DNA of 64,000 nucleotides from Heliocidaris tuberculata (GCA_025618425.1 CM046838.1:44595302-44659301), one strand, 5' to 3'; numbered from the stretch's first letter, positions 1-11,171 are shown. A program made the numbers and translations. Notes: a model not told the origin generated them from the letters alone.

Positions 1-79
1 AGATCACTAACATTAGTTTTGAGATGCTGTCTGAAGTGTGATCATGTCATTACTTTAAATCTAATCCAAATTATTTTAC

Positions 80-178
80 TTGGAAGAAAAGAAATTCGTG
101 CGTCCGGTCCAGCATTGCAACATCTGCGTGCCGGAGCCGGCCTCCTCGCCCAGAGTTTCCCGGTCCTGTCATTTCCAT
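80..178 (-). CDS. Putative first coding exon of a minus-strand gene leaving the window
   Basis: The minus strand has an ATG at 178 in a good context (A at -3, G at +4) after a GC-rich leader. It opens 33 codons (start MEMTGPGNSGRGG, end DRTHEFLFFQ) and stops exactly at a GT donor (CAA|GTAAAATA), phase 0. The exon is much richer in G+C and CpG than its surroundings, as expected of a real 5' exon. The string DRTHEF fits DRTxEF, the N-terminal Sly1-binding peptide of syntaxin-5/Sed5 Golgi SNAREs. That is only a hint: the motif is short, and no coiled coil or membrane anchor lies in the window. All later exons would be left of base 1. Seen: ATG, open frame, donor. Inferred: that it is an exon, and any SNARE link. 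Confidence 0.42.
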
Positions 179-470
179 TTTCGCCGGTGCATTCGCGTAG
201 CTAGCTCTCGGATCTCGCTCTCCGCAATGTGAAGACCATATTCCCCCACTAAAATAATTTAGAGTTTCCCAATTAATCACACTGTATACGTTACCCAAAA
301 CAACAATAGTGATATAGATCAATGCCTTACTTTTTCGATCCTAAATCTACTCCTCCCTTCAATTTCAGAGCACCACCAGCTGACGTATAAGCCGACATTT
401 TGTTGTGTTGATTAGTGTACATTATGACCGATAGATGGCAGTAGATTTTTACTGCAAAATGGCACCTTGT
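179..470. other. 5' leader/promoter-side DNA of the putative first exon; no gene seen
   Basis: Bases 179-230 are GC-rich and continue the putative exon as its 5' untranslated leader. Beyond that the DNA turns AT-rich. No TATA box or further coding frame could be supported. Confidence 0.3.
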
Positions 471-540
471 CTTGATCCTTGCTTTTTCTTTCTTTTTTTC
501 TTTTCTTTTCTTTTTCTTTTTCTTTTTCTTTTTTTTTTAC
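471..540. repeat. Pyrimidine-rich low-complexity tract (T/C runs)
   Basis: Almost pure TTTTCTTT sequence followed by a GAGAGAGAG stretch. Translations across it are poly-Phe and not credible. Further along, 588-670 contains AACGAGCATAGCGAGCGAG, one of many copies of a GAGCG/AGCGAGCG motif in this window. Confidence 0.7.
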
Positions 541-730
541 CTTAGGGAGAGAGAGAGAACAGTGATGAGCAGCGGCGTAATGAGCCAGAAATTTTTGAGG
601 GGGCTGAGCATAGGCATATTTTGCACAATTTCAAAATACTTGCGAACGAGCATAGCGAGCGAGCAAAAAAAAAATAAAATAAAAAATTAAAGAAAATGTA
701 ATTTTGTCATAGATCTGGTAGATAATTGGA

Positions 731-761
<31 letters not shown>

Positions 762-920
762 TGCTTTTCATCCCTTTTCAAATCATGTACTCCCCCACAA
801 GGAAAAGGATCAACCAACGTAAAATGTCCGATTTGAAAAAAAAGCGTAATCCCCTCGTTCTTTTTTTTCTAGTTGAACCTATGGTGGACCTTCCTCCATT
901 CCTCCATTCCCTATCCTCTC

Positions 921-1110
921 TTAAAGGGAAAGTCCACCCTGATATCAGCTTGGTTATAAAAGAAGCAGAAAATTAAAGAAACAGATCAATGAAAGTTTCA
1001 GAAAAATCCGATAATAAATTTTTGAAGTTATAATCAATCAAACACAAATTGGCAACTCCGTGACGTATCTTGCGAGCCTCCTTTTCCATTTGCCCTGCTT
1101 TTAACTGAAA
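921..1110 (+). mobile_element. Left half of a TTAA-type MITE (truncated)
   Basis: It starts TTAAAGGGAAAGTCCACCC and runs through the AAATTAAAGAAACAGATCAA and CAATTGGCAACTCCGTGACG-like blocks that are also found in the intact TTAA elements at 17040 and 29396. No matching right end follows, so it is a broken copy. Related fragments lie at 27464-27497, 22080-22150, 28600-28745 and 46965-47210. Confidence 0.6.
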
Positions 1111-1262
1111 AAAAATCATAAATTTCCATTATAGAATTATTTCCATAATGAAATTAATTTATCATACATGCACCCTAGATAAAATCATTTCACTTATGCT
1201 TTTACACGAAACTACTATGATACAAATATATTCCCTTATCCAGGGGCGCCGCTAGAACGTAT

Positions 1263-1300
<38 letters not shown>

Positions 1301-2287
1301 GTGTGTAGGGGTGAGGGGGTTGTGACACCCAAATTTGCCGACAAAAAAGCTGCACCCTAATCTCCCCCAACAAATAATAATAAAAGAAAATCGCAGCCTG
1401 CAGAGATCTTGATCATAATTATGGGCCCTTTTTCGCAAGGCTTTCGCGCTTCGCGCCGGAAGGGGAAAACTCCCCCAGAACTCCCTGCCACCCCTATATC
1501 ATGTACAGTATCGCGAATTGTGACCAAATACTTGAAAAGCAGTCAAGGCATCGAACTACTGCTTTCCGCCTTAAAAGGTGCTATAAGCCTTTATCTTTCT
1601 CTCAAATTTGCACACTTTGCGTGCTCATCATCACAACCCCCACCCCCTGAAATTAAATCCTATCTACGCGGTTGCTATTTTAAAGAAATCAATAAAAAAA
1701 AAAAAAAAATAATACATAGCAATAATAGTTTTCACTAATATCACCCAGTAATCAAGATGATGAGCCGAGAAAGTAAGACGCTCAATTCACTGTAATCTAT
1801 CATTTGATATATATAATAATAATCATTATTTAGACTAGCTAGAAAACTGCCAAGAATTATGCGAGTTACTTTAGGAAACAATATAAGAAGGATTGCTCAT
1901 TTAGGTATATTATCATGTACTGGTATTCTTTTCATTCTTGTTATGGTTTTGACGGTATTAATATTTGATCTGATTTGATATTATGTCTTCTTTGTAATCT
2001 TAACTTTATAATTTTATTTTCTTTCAAAGAAAATGATATAAAATAAATGATCAGTGATAACAACAAAAAAGCGTAACCCCCTCGTTCTACTATACAGGAT
2101 TATCTGAGACGGACAAATATAGGCCTACTTAATCTGCATCTGAAACCATTCACTTGGATCCAGATCGCTGATTATAATAAAAACAAGCAAATCTAACCGC
2201 AATTTATTGTCATGATCATTGTGCAGAGCTGTAGCCGCCTCTTGGAATTCTAACGGTCAAGCAAATTCAGTGACCACCAACTATCAA
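1111..2287. other. No gene recognised; simple repeats
   Basis: Holds a (TG)n microsatellite at 1261-1286, GC-richer text at 1425-1520, an A-run at 1687-1710, and otherwise AT-rich sequence with many stops in all frames. Confidence 0.4.
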
Positions 2288-2366
2288 GCAGTCTTAGTGG
2301 CATAGTGGTAAGGTAATGGCTTTCTAAGCCAGAGTTCGAAGTTCGAATCCCGGTGCAGCAGCGCAC
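2288..2366 (+). repeat. tRNA-like sequence (tRNA-derived SINE head)
   Basis: GTCTTAGTGGCATAGTGGTA resembles a pol III A box, and AGTTCGAATCCC about 40 bases later is a good B box. The anticodon arm (ATGGC/GCCAG) would place TCT in the loop, that is, Arg-like. The T stem and acceptor stem do not pair well, so it is more likely a SINE head or decayed tRNA than a working tRNA gene. Confidence 0.5.
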
Positions 2367-2461
2367 ACCTTTGACTGATTTTTGTTTTTTTAAATCATGG
2401 ATATTTCAGTCTCACGATGGTTCTAACGATCAAAATAATTCGGAGACACCTTGACCATCAA

Positions 2462-2530
2462 GTGGTCTCAGTAGCCTAGTGGTAGTGCATCGGCCTTCAA
2501 ACGCCAGGGACCATGGTTCGAATCGGAGGC
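2462..2530 (+). repeat. Second tRNA-like SINE head, joined to the 10-bp array
   Basis: GTGGTCTCAGTAGCCTAGTGG (A-box-like) and GGTTCGAATC (B box) repeat the layout of the copy at 2288, with a similar lead-in (CCATCAAGTGG versus CTATCAAGCAG). The stems are degenerate. The bases that follow, CGGAGGCAAGAGG, flow directly into the 10-bp tandem array, so the array appears to have nucleated at this SINE's 3' side. Confidence 0.5.
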
Positions 2531-5270
2531 AAGAGGAGGCAAGAGGAGGCAAGAGGAGGCAAGAGGAGGCAAGAGGAGGCAAGAGGAGGCAAGAGGAGGC
2601 AAGAGGAGGCAAGAGGAGGCAAGAGGAGGCAAGAGGAGGCAAGAGGAGGCAAGAGGAGGCAAGAGGAGGCAAGAGGAGGCAAGAGGAGGCAAGAGGAGGC
2701 AAGAGGAGGCAAGAGGAGGCAAGAGGAGGCAAGAGGAGGCAAGAGGAGGCAAGAGGAGGCAAGAGGAGGCAAGAGGAGGCAAGAGGAGGCAAGAGGAGGC
2801 AAGAGGAGGCAAGAGGAGGCAAGAGGAGGCAAGAGGAGGCAAGAGGAGGCAAGAGGAGGCAAGAGGAGGCAAGAGGAGGCAAGAGGAGGCAAGAGGAGGC
2901 AAGAGGAGGCAAGAGGAGGCAAGAGGAGGCAAGAGGAGGCAAGAGGAGGCAAGAGGAGGCAAGAGGAGGCAAGAGGAGGCAAGAGGAGGCAAGAGGAGGC
3001 AAGAGGAGGCAAGAGGAGGCAAGAGGAGGCAAGAGGAGGCAAGAGGAGGCAAGAGGAGGCAAGAGGAGGCAAGAGGAGGCAAGAGGAGGCAAGAGGAGGC
3101 AAGAGGAGGCAAGAGGAGGCAAGAGGAGGCAAGAGGAGGCAAGAGGAGGCAAGAGGAGGCAAGAGGAGGCAAGAGGAGGCAAGAGGAGGCAAGAGGAGGC
3201 AAGAGGAGGCAAGAGGAGGCAAGAGGAGGCAAGAGGAGGCAAGAGGAGGCAAGAGGAGGCAAGAGGAGGCAAGAGGAGGCAAGAGGAGGCAAGAGGAGGC
3301 AAGAGGAGGCAAGAGGAGGCAAGAGGAGGCAAGAGGAGGCAAGAGGAGGCAAGAGGAGGCAAGAGGAGGCAAGAGGAGGCAAGAGGAGGCAAGAGGAGGC
3401 AAGAGGAGGCAAGAGGAGGCAAGAGGAGGCAAGAGGAGGCAAGAGGAGGCAAGAGGAGGCAAGAGGAGGCAAGAGGAGGCAAGAGGAGGCAAGAGGAGGC
3501 AAGAGGAGGCAAGAGGAGGCAAGAGGAGGCAAGAGGAGGCAAGAGGAGGCAAGAGGAGGCAAGAGGAGGCAAGAGGAGGCAAGAGGAGGCAAGAGGAGGC
3601 AAGAGGAGGCAAGAGGAGGCAAGAGGAGGCAAGAGGAGGCAAGAGGAGGCAAGAGGAGGCAAGAGGAGGCAAGAGGAGGCAAGAGGAGGCAAGAGGAGGC
3701 AAGAGGAGGCAAGAGGAGGCAAGAGGAGGCAAGAGGAGGCAAGAGGAGGCAAGAGGAGGCAAGAGGAGGCAAGAGGAGGCAAGAGGAGGCAAGAGGAGGC
3801 AAGAGGAGGCAAGAGGAGGCAAGAGGAGGCAAGAGGAGGCAAGAGGAGGCAAGAGGAGGCAAGAGGAGGCAAGAGGAGGCAAGAGGAGGCAAGAGGAGGC
3901 AAGAGGAGGCAAGAGGAGGCAAGAGGAGGCAAGAGGAGGCAAGAGGAGGCAAGAGGAGGCAAGAGGAGGCAAGAGGAGGCAAGAGGAGGCAAGAGGAGGC
4001 AAGAGGAGGCAAGAGGAGGCAAGAGGAGGCAAGAGGAGGCAAGAGGAGGCAAGAGGAGGCAAGAGGAGGCAAGAGGAGGCAAGAGGAGGCAAGAGGAGGC
4101 AAGAGGAGGCAAGAGGAGGCAAGAGGAGGCAAGAGGAGGCAAGAGGAGGCAAGAGGAGGCAAGAGGAGGCAAGAGGAGGCAAGAGGAGGCAAGAGGAGGC
4201 AAGAGGAGGCAAGAGGAGGCAAGAGGAGGCAAGAGGAGGCAAGAGGAGGCAAGAGGAGGCAAGAGGAGGCAAGAGGAGGCAAGAGGAGGCAAGAGGAGGC
4301 AAGAGGAGGCAAGAGGAGGCAAGAGGAGGCAAGAGGAGGCAAGAGGAGGCAAGAGGAGGCAAGAGGAGGCAAGAGGAGGCAAGAGGAGGCAAGAGGAGGC
4401 AAGAGGAGGCAAGAGGAGGCAAGAGGAGGCAAGAGGAGGCAAGAGGAGGCAAGAGGAGGCAAGAGGAGGCAAGAGGAGGCAAGAGGAGGCAAGAGGAGGC
4501 AAGAGGAGGCAAGAGGAGGCAAGAGGAGGCAAGAGGAGGCAAGAGGAGGCAAGAGGAGGCAAGAGGAGGCAAGAGGAGGCAAGAGGAGGCAAGAGGAGGC
4601 AAGAGGAGGCAAGAGGAGGCAAGAGGAGGCAAGAGGAGGCAAGAGGAGGCAAGAGGAGGCAAGAGGAGGCAAGAGGAGGCAAGAGGAGGCAAGAGGAGGC
4701 AAGAGGAGGCAAGAGGAGGCAAGAGGAGGCAAGAGGAGGCAAGAGGAGGCAAGAGGAGGCAAGAGGAGGCAAGAGGAGGCAAGAGGAGGCAAGAGGAGGC
4801 AAGAGGAGGCAAGAGGAGGCAAGAGGAGGCAAGAGGAGGCAAGAGGAGGCAAGAGGAGGCAAGAGGAGGCAAGAGGAGGCAAGAGGAGGCAAGAGGAGGC
4901 AAGAGGAGGCAAGAGGAGGCAAGAGGAGGCAAGAGGAGGCAAGAGGAGGCAAGAGGAGGCAAGAGGAGGCAAGAGGAGGCAAGAGGAGGCAAGAGGAGGC
5001 AAGAGGAGGCAAGAGGAGGCAAGAGGAGGCAAGAGGAGGCAAGAGGAGGCAAGAGGAGGCAAGAGGAGGCAAGAGGAGGCAAGAGGAGGCAAGAGGAGGC
5101 AAGAGGAGGCAAGAGGAGGCAAGAGGAGGCAAGAGGAGGCAAGAGGAGGCAAGAGGAGGCAAGAGGAGGCAAGAGGAGGCAAGAGGAGGCAAGAGGAGGC
5201 AAGAGGAGGCAAGAGGAGGCAAGAGGAGGCAAGAGGAGGCAAGAGGAGGCAAGAGGAGGCAAGAGGAGGC
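2525..5270 (+). repeat. Perfect 10-bp minisatellite (AAGAGGAGGC)n
   Basis: From 2531 to 5270 the unit AAGAGGAGGC is repeated 274 times with no visible substitution or indel; a partial unit starts at 2525. The plus strand is purine with one C every 10 bases. Because 10 is not a multiple of 3 and no frame meets a stop, almost every frame on both strands stays open for about 930 codons, giving Lys/Arg/Gln/Glu/Gly or Pro/Leu/Ser/Cys repeats. These are artefacts, not genes. The array ends abruptly at CCCTCTTGCCCTGCC. Confidence 0.98.
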
Positions 5271-5432
5271 CCCTCTTGCCCTGCCCTGTCTCCCCCCACT
5301 TTCGCCGCCTATGAACGCATCCTAGATTTCAGTTAGGTTTAAATGACGTCACAATTTATGACAGGTTTCTTCGCAAAAACAGCGCCCTTCTGGAGAAAAC
5401 TAGAAGAGAAATATAAAACAAAGTCATACAAA

Positions 5433-5712
5433 GGTGTCGTGGTATAGCGGTTCATTCACTTGACTCAGCCCGGCACTAACGTCTTTTGGCAAGACATTAA
5501 TCCACGTTTGCCACTCTCCACCCAGGTGTTAAATGGATACCTGGCAGGATTTATTCCAGACCTTGAAATGCACTGTGCGCTGAATACGGCTGCCAGAGCT
5601 AATGCCAGGGTAATAATATCCAAACCCTTTGGAAGCGCATAGGGACGTTATATCATAACGTTATATGCGCTATACAAGAACGGTTTATTATCATTATTAT
5701 TATTAAAATAAT
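5433..5712 (+). mobile_element. tRNA-derived SINE with internal deletion and ATT tail
   Basis: GTCGTGGTATAGCGGTTC is A-box-like. A body containing TGTTAAATGGATACCTGGCA, a conserved block of marine invertebrate SINEs, follows, then GCGCTATACAAGAACGG and an (ATT)n tail. The expected B box is missing between the head and GGCAAGACATTAATCCA, so this copy probably carries an internal deletion. Confidence 0.65.
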
Positions 5713-6860
5713 AATGGAAAAAATAAGAGAAAAATACTGAAAACATAAAAAGAAGGAAAGAGAAGAAGATGCTAGAATAAGAAAGACAGAATAGAGAAGA
5801 TGATAAAAGGAAGAAACAAAGAATAATTTAGAGATAAAGGAAAGATCAAAAGAGGAGATGACAGGAGAATAATAAGGAAATAGACGGGGTAGGGTAGAAC
5901 AAAATATGAAAGAGATGAAGAAGGAAAAATGTAGAGGAAAACATAAGGAGAGCAAAAACAGAAGATGATGGAAGGATAAAGGCCACCGCACACCTTACGA
6001 TCGGTCTGCTATCCGATTTGTGAAATAAATCACTATGGCATTAAATATTGGCATTTTAACAAATGAAATCTACCCTATTCAGGTTCTGAAAAGTAATATG
6101 AATACTAAAAATACGGTATTGGTGAGCTGTCAGCTTTCTACAGGGAATAAGGGCAAAATTACTTTCCAATCGTAGGCAGTCGTACGATTTTTGTGACGTC
6201 ACTACGACTCAGAGCCGATTTGGCCATTCCACCGACTAGAAAACTCGGCAAAGGCCGTATTATCGATTTTTACTATCTGTATGACTATTCAGACCTTCAA
6301 TCAAAAATATTTTTAATTTTTAAATGATTTGTCAAATGATATTACATTTTCTTCTGAAATCGGATCGCAGACCGATCGTAAGGTGTGCGGTGGCCTTTAA
6401 ATAGAATAACATAAGGGAAAGACAACAAGAGAAGATAAAGAAAGGAAAAAAAGTATGGAAAGACAGAAAGAGAAGATCAAAGAAAGATCAAAAATACAGA
6501 AATAGAAGAACAAACAAAGACCCAAAACAAAACACAAAAGATAAAAAAAAACATGATGAAAGACAACAAGAGAAGATGAAGAAAGATCAAAACAAAGAAT
6601 AACATAGGAAACGACAGAAAGAGAAGATGAAAGAAAGCCCAAAAGCAAAGAAGGAAAGAAAATAGAAAGAAGAAAATAAAGAGAGACGTAGGGAGGGATA
6701 GAAGTAAAGATGACGAGGACAAAATTTAAAAACAATATAAAGATTAAATGATACTAAAACAAAGAACAACATAAGGAAAGTTAGGGAAAACAAATGCAGA
6801 AAGATAGTGTAATAGTTTATGACAGAAGAAAAGATAAAAGGATGAAAATATGAACGAACA
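5713..6860 (+). repeat. Degenerate purine-rich tandem repeat, split by a MITE
   Basis: Variants of GAAAGACAACAAGAGAAGAT and ACAAAGAATAACATAAGG recur with drifting spacing on both sides of the MITE at 5978-6398. The two halves read as one A/G-rich array that the MITE interrupted. Minus-strand frames are Ser/Phe/Leu-rich artefacts. Confidence 0.6.
5978..6398. mobile_element. MITE with ~40-bp terminal inverted repeats
   Basis: The left end, AAAGGCCACCGCACACCTTA, is matched in reverse complement by the right end, TAAGGTGTGCGGTGGCCTTT, and the match extends about 40 bp with few changes (ACGATCGGTCTG / CAGACCGATCGT). Flanks are ATAA on the left and TTAA on the right, consistent with a TTAA target duplication with one change. 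There is no coding capacity, so it is a non-autonomous DNA transposon. It sits inside a purine-rich array. Confidence 0.88.
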
Positions 6861-6865
6861 TGTTC

Positions 6866-6996
6866 TGGAGGGGGTAGTTGTCGTGGGGGTAGTTGTCCTA
6901 GGGGGAAGTTGACCTAAGGGGGTAGATGTCTGGGGGTAGTTGTCCGGAGGGTAGTTGCCCGGGGATAGTTGTCCAGGAGATAGTTGACCGGATACG
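6866..6996 (+). repeat. Short array of GGGGGTAGTTGTCC units (one arm of a TU-like foldback element)
   Basis: About eight degenerate ~15-bp units ending in CCGGATACG. Unit and terminal string are the same as in the right arm of the foldback element at 26210-26738, so this looks like a decayed single arm of that family. Confidence 0.7.
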
Positions 6997-7564
6997 ATAA
7001 TACATGTATCTCCTGCACTTTTTCTTTTTCAAGAGGTGAGTTCATAAACGACGGTTCTAGTATTAGAATTTATATTTCAAATGCTATGGAAGCATGGGTG
7101 TCGATCCCGGGAGGGGGAGGATGTGTGACATATTCCCCAAATATAGTTCAGGAGGGGGATGACCTGTATCATCAATAATTCACCTTCAATAAATGACATG
7201 ATCAAATGATATGATCAGGAGGAAGAGAATGATGACCATGATGATTATTATTCATAGGATCACAATCGATCAACATGGTCATAATTTTTGTTATGATTTT
7301 TAAAAATATTATGATTAGGAAGACCCAAATCAAGATTTCAAAGAAAATAATGAAATTAAGCAAGTTAGTAATGTTAATGAACTGAGATCATGGTTTAGCA
7401 CACTGTAGATGTATAAATTAGACATCGGTTTTTTAAAATTATTAAGGCATTGGTAAAGTGCCTTTCAAAGTGTAGGGAACATTGATAAATATAGTTCACT
7501 TAAAAAAAAAAAAAACCCGATATATTTGACAAAAGCCGGAAATGCATTTTAAGGCTTTTTAAAA

Positions 7565-8055
7565 TACAGTACCAGGGGGTCGTCCTTCATCCATTTCCCT
7601 TTCTTATTTGATTTAAAAAGCGACCCTTTTCTTCAGTTATAAATAGCGACCCTCTTTTCATCTATCATGAATAGCCAACCTTTTCTTCTATTATGAATAA
7701 CGGCCCTCTTCTCCAATTATGAATAGCGACCCTCTTCTTTTATGAATAGTGACCCTCTTCTTTGATTATGAATAGCAACCCTCTTCTTTTATGAATAGTG
7801 ACCCTCTTCTTTGATTATGAATAGCGACCCTCTTCTTCGATTATGAATAGGGATCCTTATGATTAACGACCCTAATTTGGTATTATGAATAGCGACCCTC
7901 TTCTTTGATTATGGATAGCAACCCTTATGTCTTATTATGAATGGTGGGCATTATGAATAATGACCTTATGAATAGCGACCTTTATGTTTTATTATGAATA
8001 GTGGTCCTTATGAATAATTATTTTTTTATGAATAGTGGTCCTTATGACTAACGGA
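7565..8055 (+). repeat. Degenerate ~20-30-bp minisatellite (ATGAATAGCGACCCTCTTCT)
   Basis: About 14 imperfect copies of TTATGAATAGCGACCCTCTT with variable spacing. No gene is recognised. The DNA from 6997 to 7564 and from 8056 to 9137 is AT-rich, with no coding or element structure I can support. Confidence 0.75.
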
Positions 8056-9137
8056 CCCCATTACATCATACCTATGCAAAACAACTTGTCAGGTACTGGT
8101 ATACATGTTTAAGGGCAAGTCCAAGCTATTATGTCCATATGTTGCCTACCCCATCTAACAGTGTAGTATATCTGATCATCATATTAATATAAATTAATAT
8201 CCCTACTAGAGCTCAAATAAAACCAAATATGAAGTGAAAAAACACATTTGATGTTAATTAGTGTTCAGGCTTCCTAAATACTTGGTAGCATATGGAAATG
8301 ACCAAATACCTTTGACTTGCCCTTATAAATTTCCTATTTATTTTTTAAATCTAAAAACAAAAACAAAAATTCAACCAAATGAAATTGTGATCTCTTTTAT
8401 TATTCAAACATTTTATAAAAAATAAAGGTGTGAAAAATGTAAATAAACATTTTTGGCATAAGCTTTTTGGAAATGAACTGTGTTACAGTGTTCTTGAACA
8501 AATTTCATACAGAATGATATTGGCTAGAAATCATCTACTATCTGGATGAAAGGAACTGAAGTTCGGCATGATCAAAAGAAAAACAAAATAAGCCAGTTCT
8601 TAATTACAACATGCGCATGCGCAGATAAAAGTCATTTGTAAAGAGTACAAATAACCCATAAACGCTATCAAAGAGTGCGCACGATGATGTGCCAACCAAA
8701 GCGATTTGGTAGCGTACCCACTAAAACAAATGTGTGTGCGCGTATAAATCCGGGGAATTTGTACCATCTGTAAATAATGAACTGGCTTATTAGTTGTAGT
8801 GAATAGAAAAAAATACATAATTTTTGCAAAATGGAGCGACACTACATTAAAAGTCTTAATATAGATCCCAGTAAGTGTGAAACAAATCATTTCTATAGCT
8901 AGTGAATAATCATATATGTAGATACAACAAATTTTAAACAAAATTCATTGGCCATATATTGGCAAAAGGATTTACCTACAAATATGAATTCAAAGTGGGA
9001 AATACCATTATTGCACTTTACATTTTGGGAATAGAGAAGAAATCATAACTATATACATATATATATACAGGTTAATACATTATGAACTCTGGGATTAAAG
9101 TTTCACCAACTTCAGTACAAAGAACACATTTCAAGTA

Positions 9138-9373
9138 CAGTAGAAATTCGTTATAAAGAGCTCCAATATAATAAGACTCCTAATGTAACAATGTAATTTT
9201 GCTGGTCCCAGGTGTTATAAAGAGCTCCAATATAAGAAGACTCCTAATGTAACCATGTAATTTTGCTGGTCCCAGGTGTTTATGTTCTTTTCCTTTTTTT
9301 AACCTTGATATAAGGAGATTCCTAACATAAAGTGATTTTCATGGTCCCAAGTCCTTATAGTGTGTTTCCACTG
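9138..9373. mobile_element. Tigger/pogo-like MITE remnant with a 64-bp internal duplication
   Basis: The left end TA-CAGTAGAAATTCGTTATAA and right end TTATAGTGTGTTTCCACTG resemble pogo/Tigger termini (CAGTGGAACC... with TA duplication). The right flank is CA rather than TA. Inside, a 64-bp unit starting GTTATAAAGAGCTCCAATAT is present twice in tandem (from 9150 and 9214). Confidence 0.55.
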
Positions 9374-9599
9374 CACATGAGATAAAATGTGACAAAATTA
9401 AACAGAAAACTGTCAATACTGTACATGCACACACTGCTGTATAATTATTTATTATTAAGGTGTCGTGTGATTAGGAATTGATTCGGTAAATGACATGAAA
9501 GAATGAAAAACAAAGAATGATTACAAAAATGCGATAAAAGAAAGACAAAAATACAATTTGAAAAAGAAGGGAGTAATTAATATGAAGAGAAGGACAGAA

Positions 9600-9620
9600 C
9601 CCCCCCCCCCCCCCCCCCCC
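9600..9620 (+). repeat. C21 homopolymer
   Basis: Twenty-one consecutive C residues, the first of many long C or G runs in the window. Confidence 0.95.
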
Positions 9621-9870
9621 GACATTCATAATGCCATTAATTATTTACTTAAAGTTACTGTTTTACATGTATATACAACTACCGGTACATGAATAAACTT
9701 GGGTCCTGATTCATTTTGTCACCAATATAAGCAAAGTGTACATCTTGTGAATGCCCCCACCCTTATCACAGCCAATGACATTTACAGATTATCATAGTAA
9801 TTGCCAAATGGATACAGAAAATAAGGTAGATAACAAAGGGAGACATAAATGTCTTGTAACAAACTCAATA

Positions 9871-10436
9871 CAGTGGGACCTCGTTAAAGGGAAGCTTGAG
9901 TTCTGGGAAAGGTAAAAAATAATTTGTGAGCTTTCTCATTCTTATTATGTTAGTTTGGAAGATCATCATTGTAGATATGTCCCCTGAAAAGGATTGCTCT
10001 TCAAATGCCCTCACATTCAAAATATGACAAGAAACAGCTGAAATGTTTGGGCCAAACATTCGTGTGTAGTCCCAAAACTCCCAGTTACATATTTCTGTGT
10101 GCAGTGCATGTGATTCTATGCAGGATTGAGTCAATTTCTCCTCTCATTTTGGTGATTCCAAAACCTTACAGCATACACCAATTCTTATGTGCTGTATAAT
10201 CAACCTTTCCCAATTGCTTTGAGACAATTTCTTTCACATTTCAGTATCATGACCAGAACTCAACTTTATCTTTAAAAAGAACTCTTTTGTACAAATTCTT
10301 GTTAGGGTAATTTAAGGTAATTTTGCCAGTCCCATTTCTTTGTATTCTATTGTTTATTTTAGTCCTGGTATAACAAGGCTTTGAAACAAGTCAATTTACA
10401 GTTGGACCAAGGGAGTTTGCTATATTGGTTCCACTG
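9871..10436. mobile_element. Tigger/pogo-like MITE with TA target duplication
   Basis: The termini are CAGTGGGACCTCGTTA and GCTATATTGGTTCCACTG with TA at both outer edges (9869-9870 and 10437-10438). This is the terminal signature of pogo/Tigger-type Tc1/mariner elements. No transposase frame is present, so it is non-autonomous. Confidence 0.75.
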
Positions 10437-11153
10437 TAATTGCTTTGATTGAAACTTTGCACTTAGTTTTCCCGAACATTTCACTACAGATTTATGCATG
10501 GTTTACAGTTACAGGGGAGTTTAAAAAAAAAAAAGCAAAATACTACCTTTCAAGTTAGCTATTACTTCAATCTCTCAGCCATTTTATAATTTGCGCAATC
10601 ATCATAATAATTTCAACCAGAATAACTTTTTACTAATAAATTCATATTTCAGCTTATCACTCCCAGCTCTACAAATGTTGTTCAGCATAATATGTAAAGT
10701 GTTATTTGAATACAAACAAATACACAACAAAAAAGGCTGTATAACATGTCTAACGGCATTTGACAATCATGTAGTTCACTGAAAGCCCGACAGGCAGTAA
10801 TTAACTACCTTCCTGGCTCCCAGTGGACTATCGCACTTGGCTTATAATATCCAAACATGGAAATATTACATGTGCACATACAATTCAAGCTCACAATATA
10901 ATTTCTCTATCTCATAAAAATGATTATGTTCACACACAACATACATGTACATTAAACTATCGTTAACATTATAGTTCCTATTTTAGAGCCCTATTGAGCA
11001 GCAGAATATGTGAATAAATTACAGTAAAAAATGAACATGAAAATGTAGTAGTTCTCTGAATCAGAGCAGCAGACACACTATTCTGACTACGAATATGACT
11101 TGACTTACATTTAGGTCTTTGACCTTTACATTCGAAGCACCATTTGTTTAGAT
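10437..11153 (-). other. Possible 3' untranslated DNA of the minus-strand gene; no other gene seen
   Basis: If the exon at 11154-11171 is real, the transcript continues here as 3' UTR. A second splice option exists: a GTAAGTCAAG donor on the minus strand near 11109. The minus frame across 10978-11397 has Cys/Lys-rich text (WCFECKGQRPK) but no support as an independent gene. Confidence 0.25.
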
Positions 11154-11171
11154 TTAAGCTTTTTGGATGGT
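11154..11171 (-). CDS. Tentative last coding exon of the minus-strand gene
   Basis: On the minus strand a strong pyrimidine-rich acceptor (TGCCTTTCTTTTAG) precedes ACC ATC CAA AAA GCT TAA. Read in phase 0, the phase left by the exon at 13881-13921, this adds Thr-Ile-Gln-Lys-Ala and stops. It is short and could be chance. The alternative is a longer internal exon in phase 1 ending at the GTAAGTCAAG donor near 11109. Confidence 0.25.
   Translation of the reverse strand, partial: TIQKA

Noticed and set aside
370..460. CTCF-like site (ATAGATGGCAGTAG)
   Set aside because: Partial core match only; cannot be told from chance without binding data.
2288..2530. Two functional tRNA genes
   Set aside because: A and B boxes are present but T and acceptor stems do not pair; better read as SINE heads.
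2430..5325. Very long open frames of over 900 codons on both strands
   Set aside because: All are translations of the 10-bp tandem array; no codon structure, start context or non-repeat domain.
5653..6793. Membrane-protein-like minus-strand frames rich in Phe, Leu, Ser and Ile
   Set aside because: Produced by the complement of a purine-rich low-complexity tract; no splice or start support.
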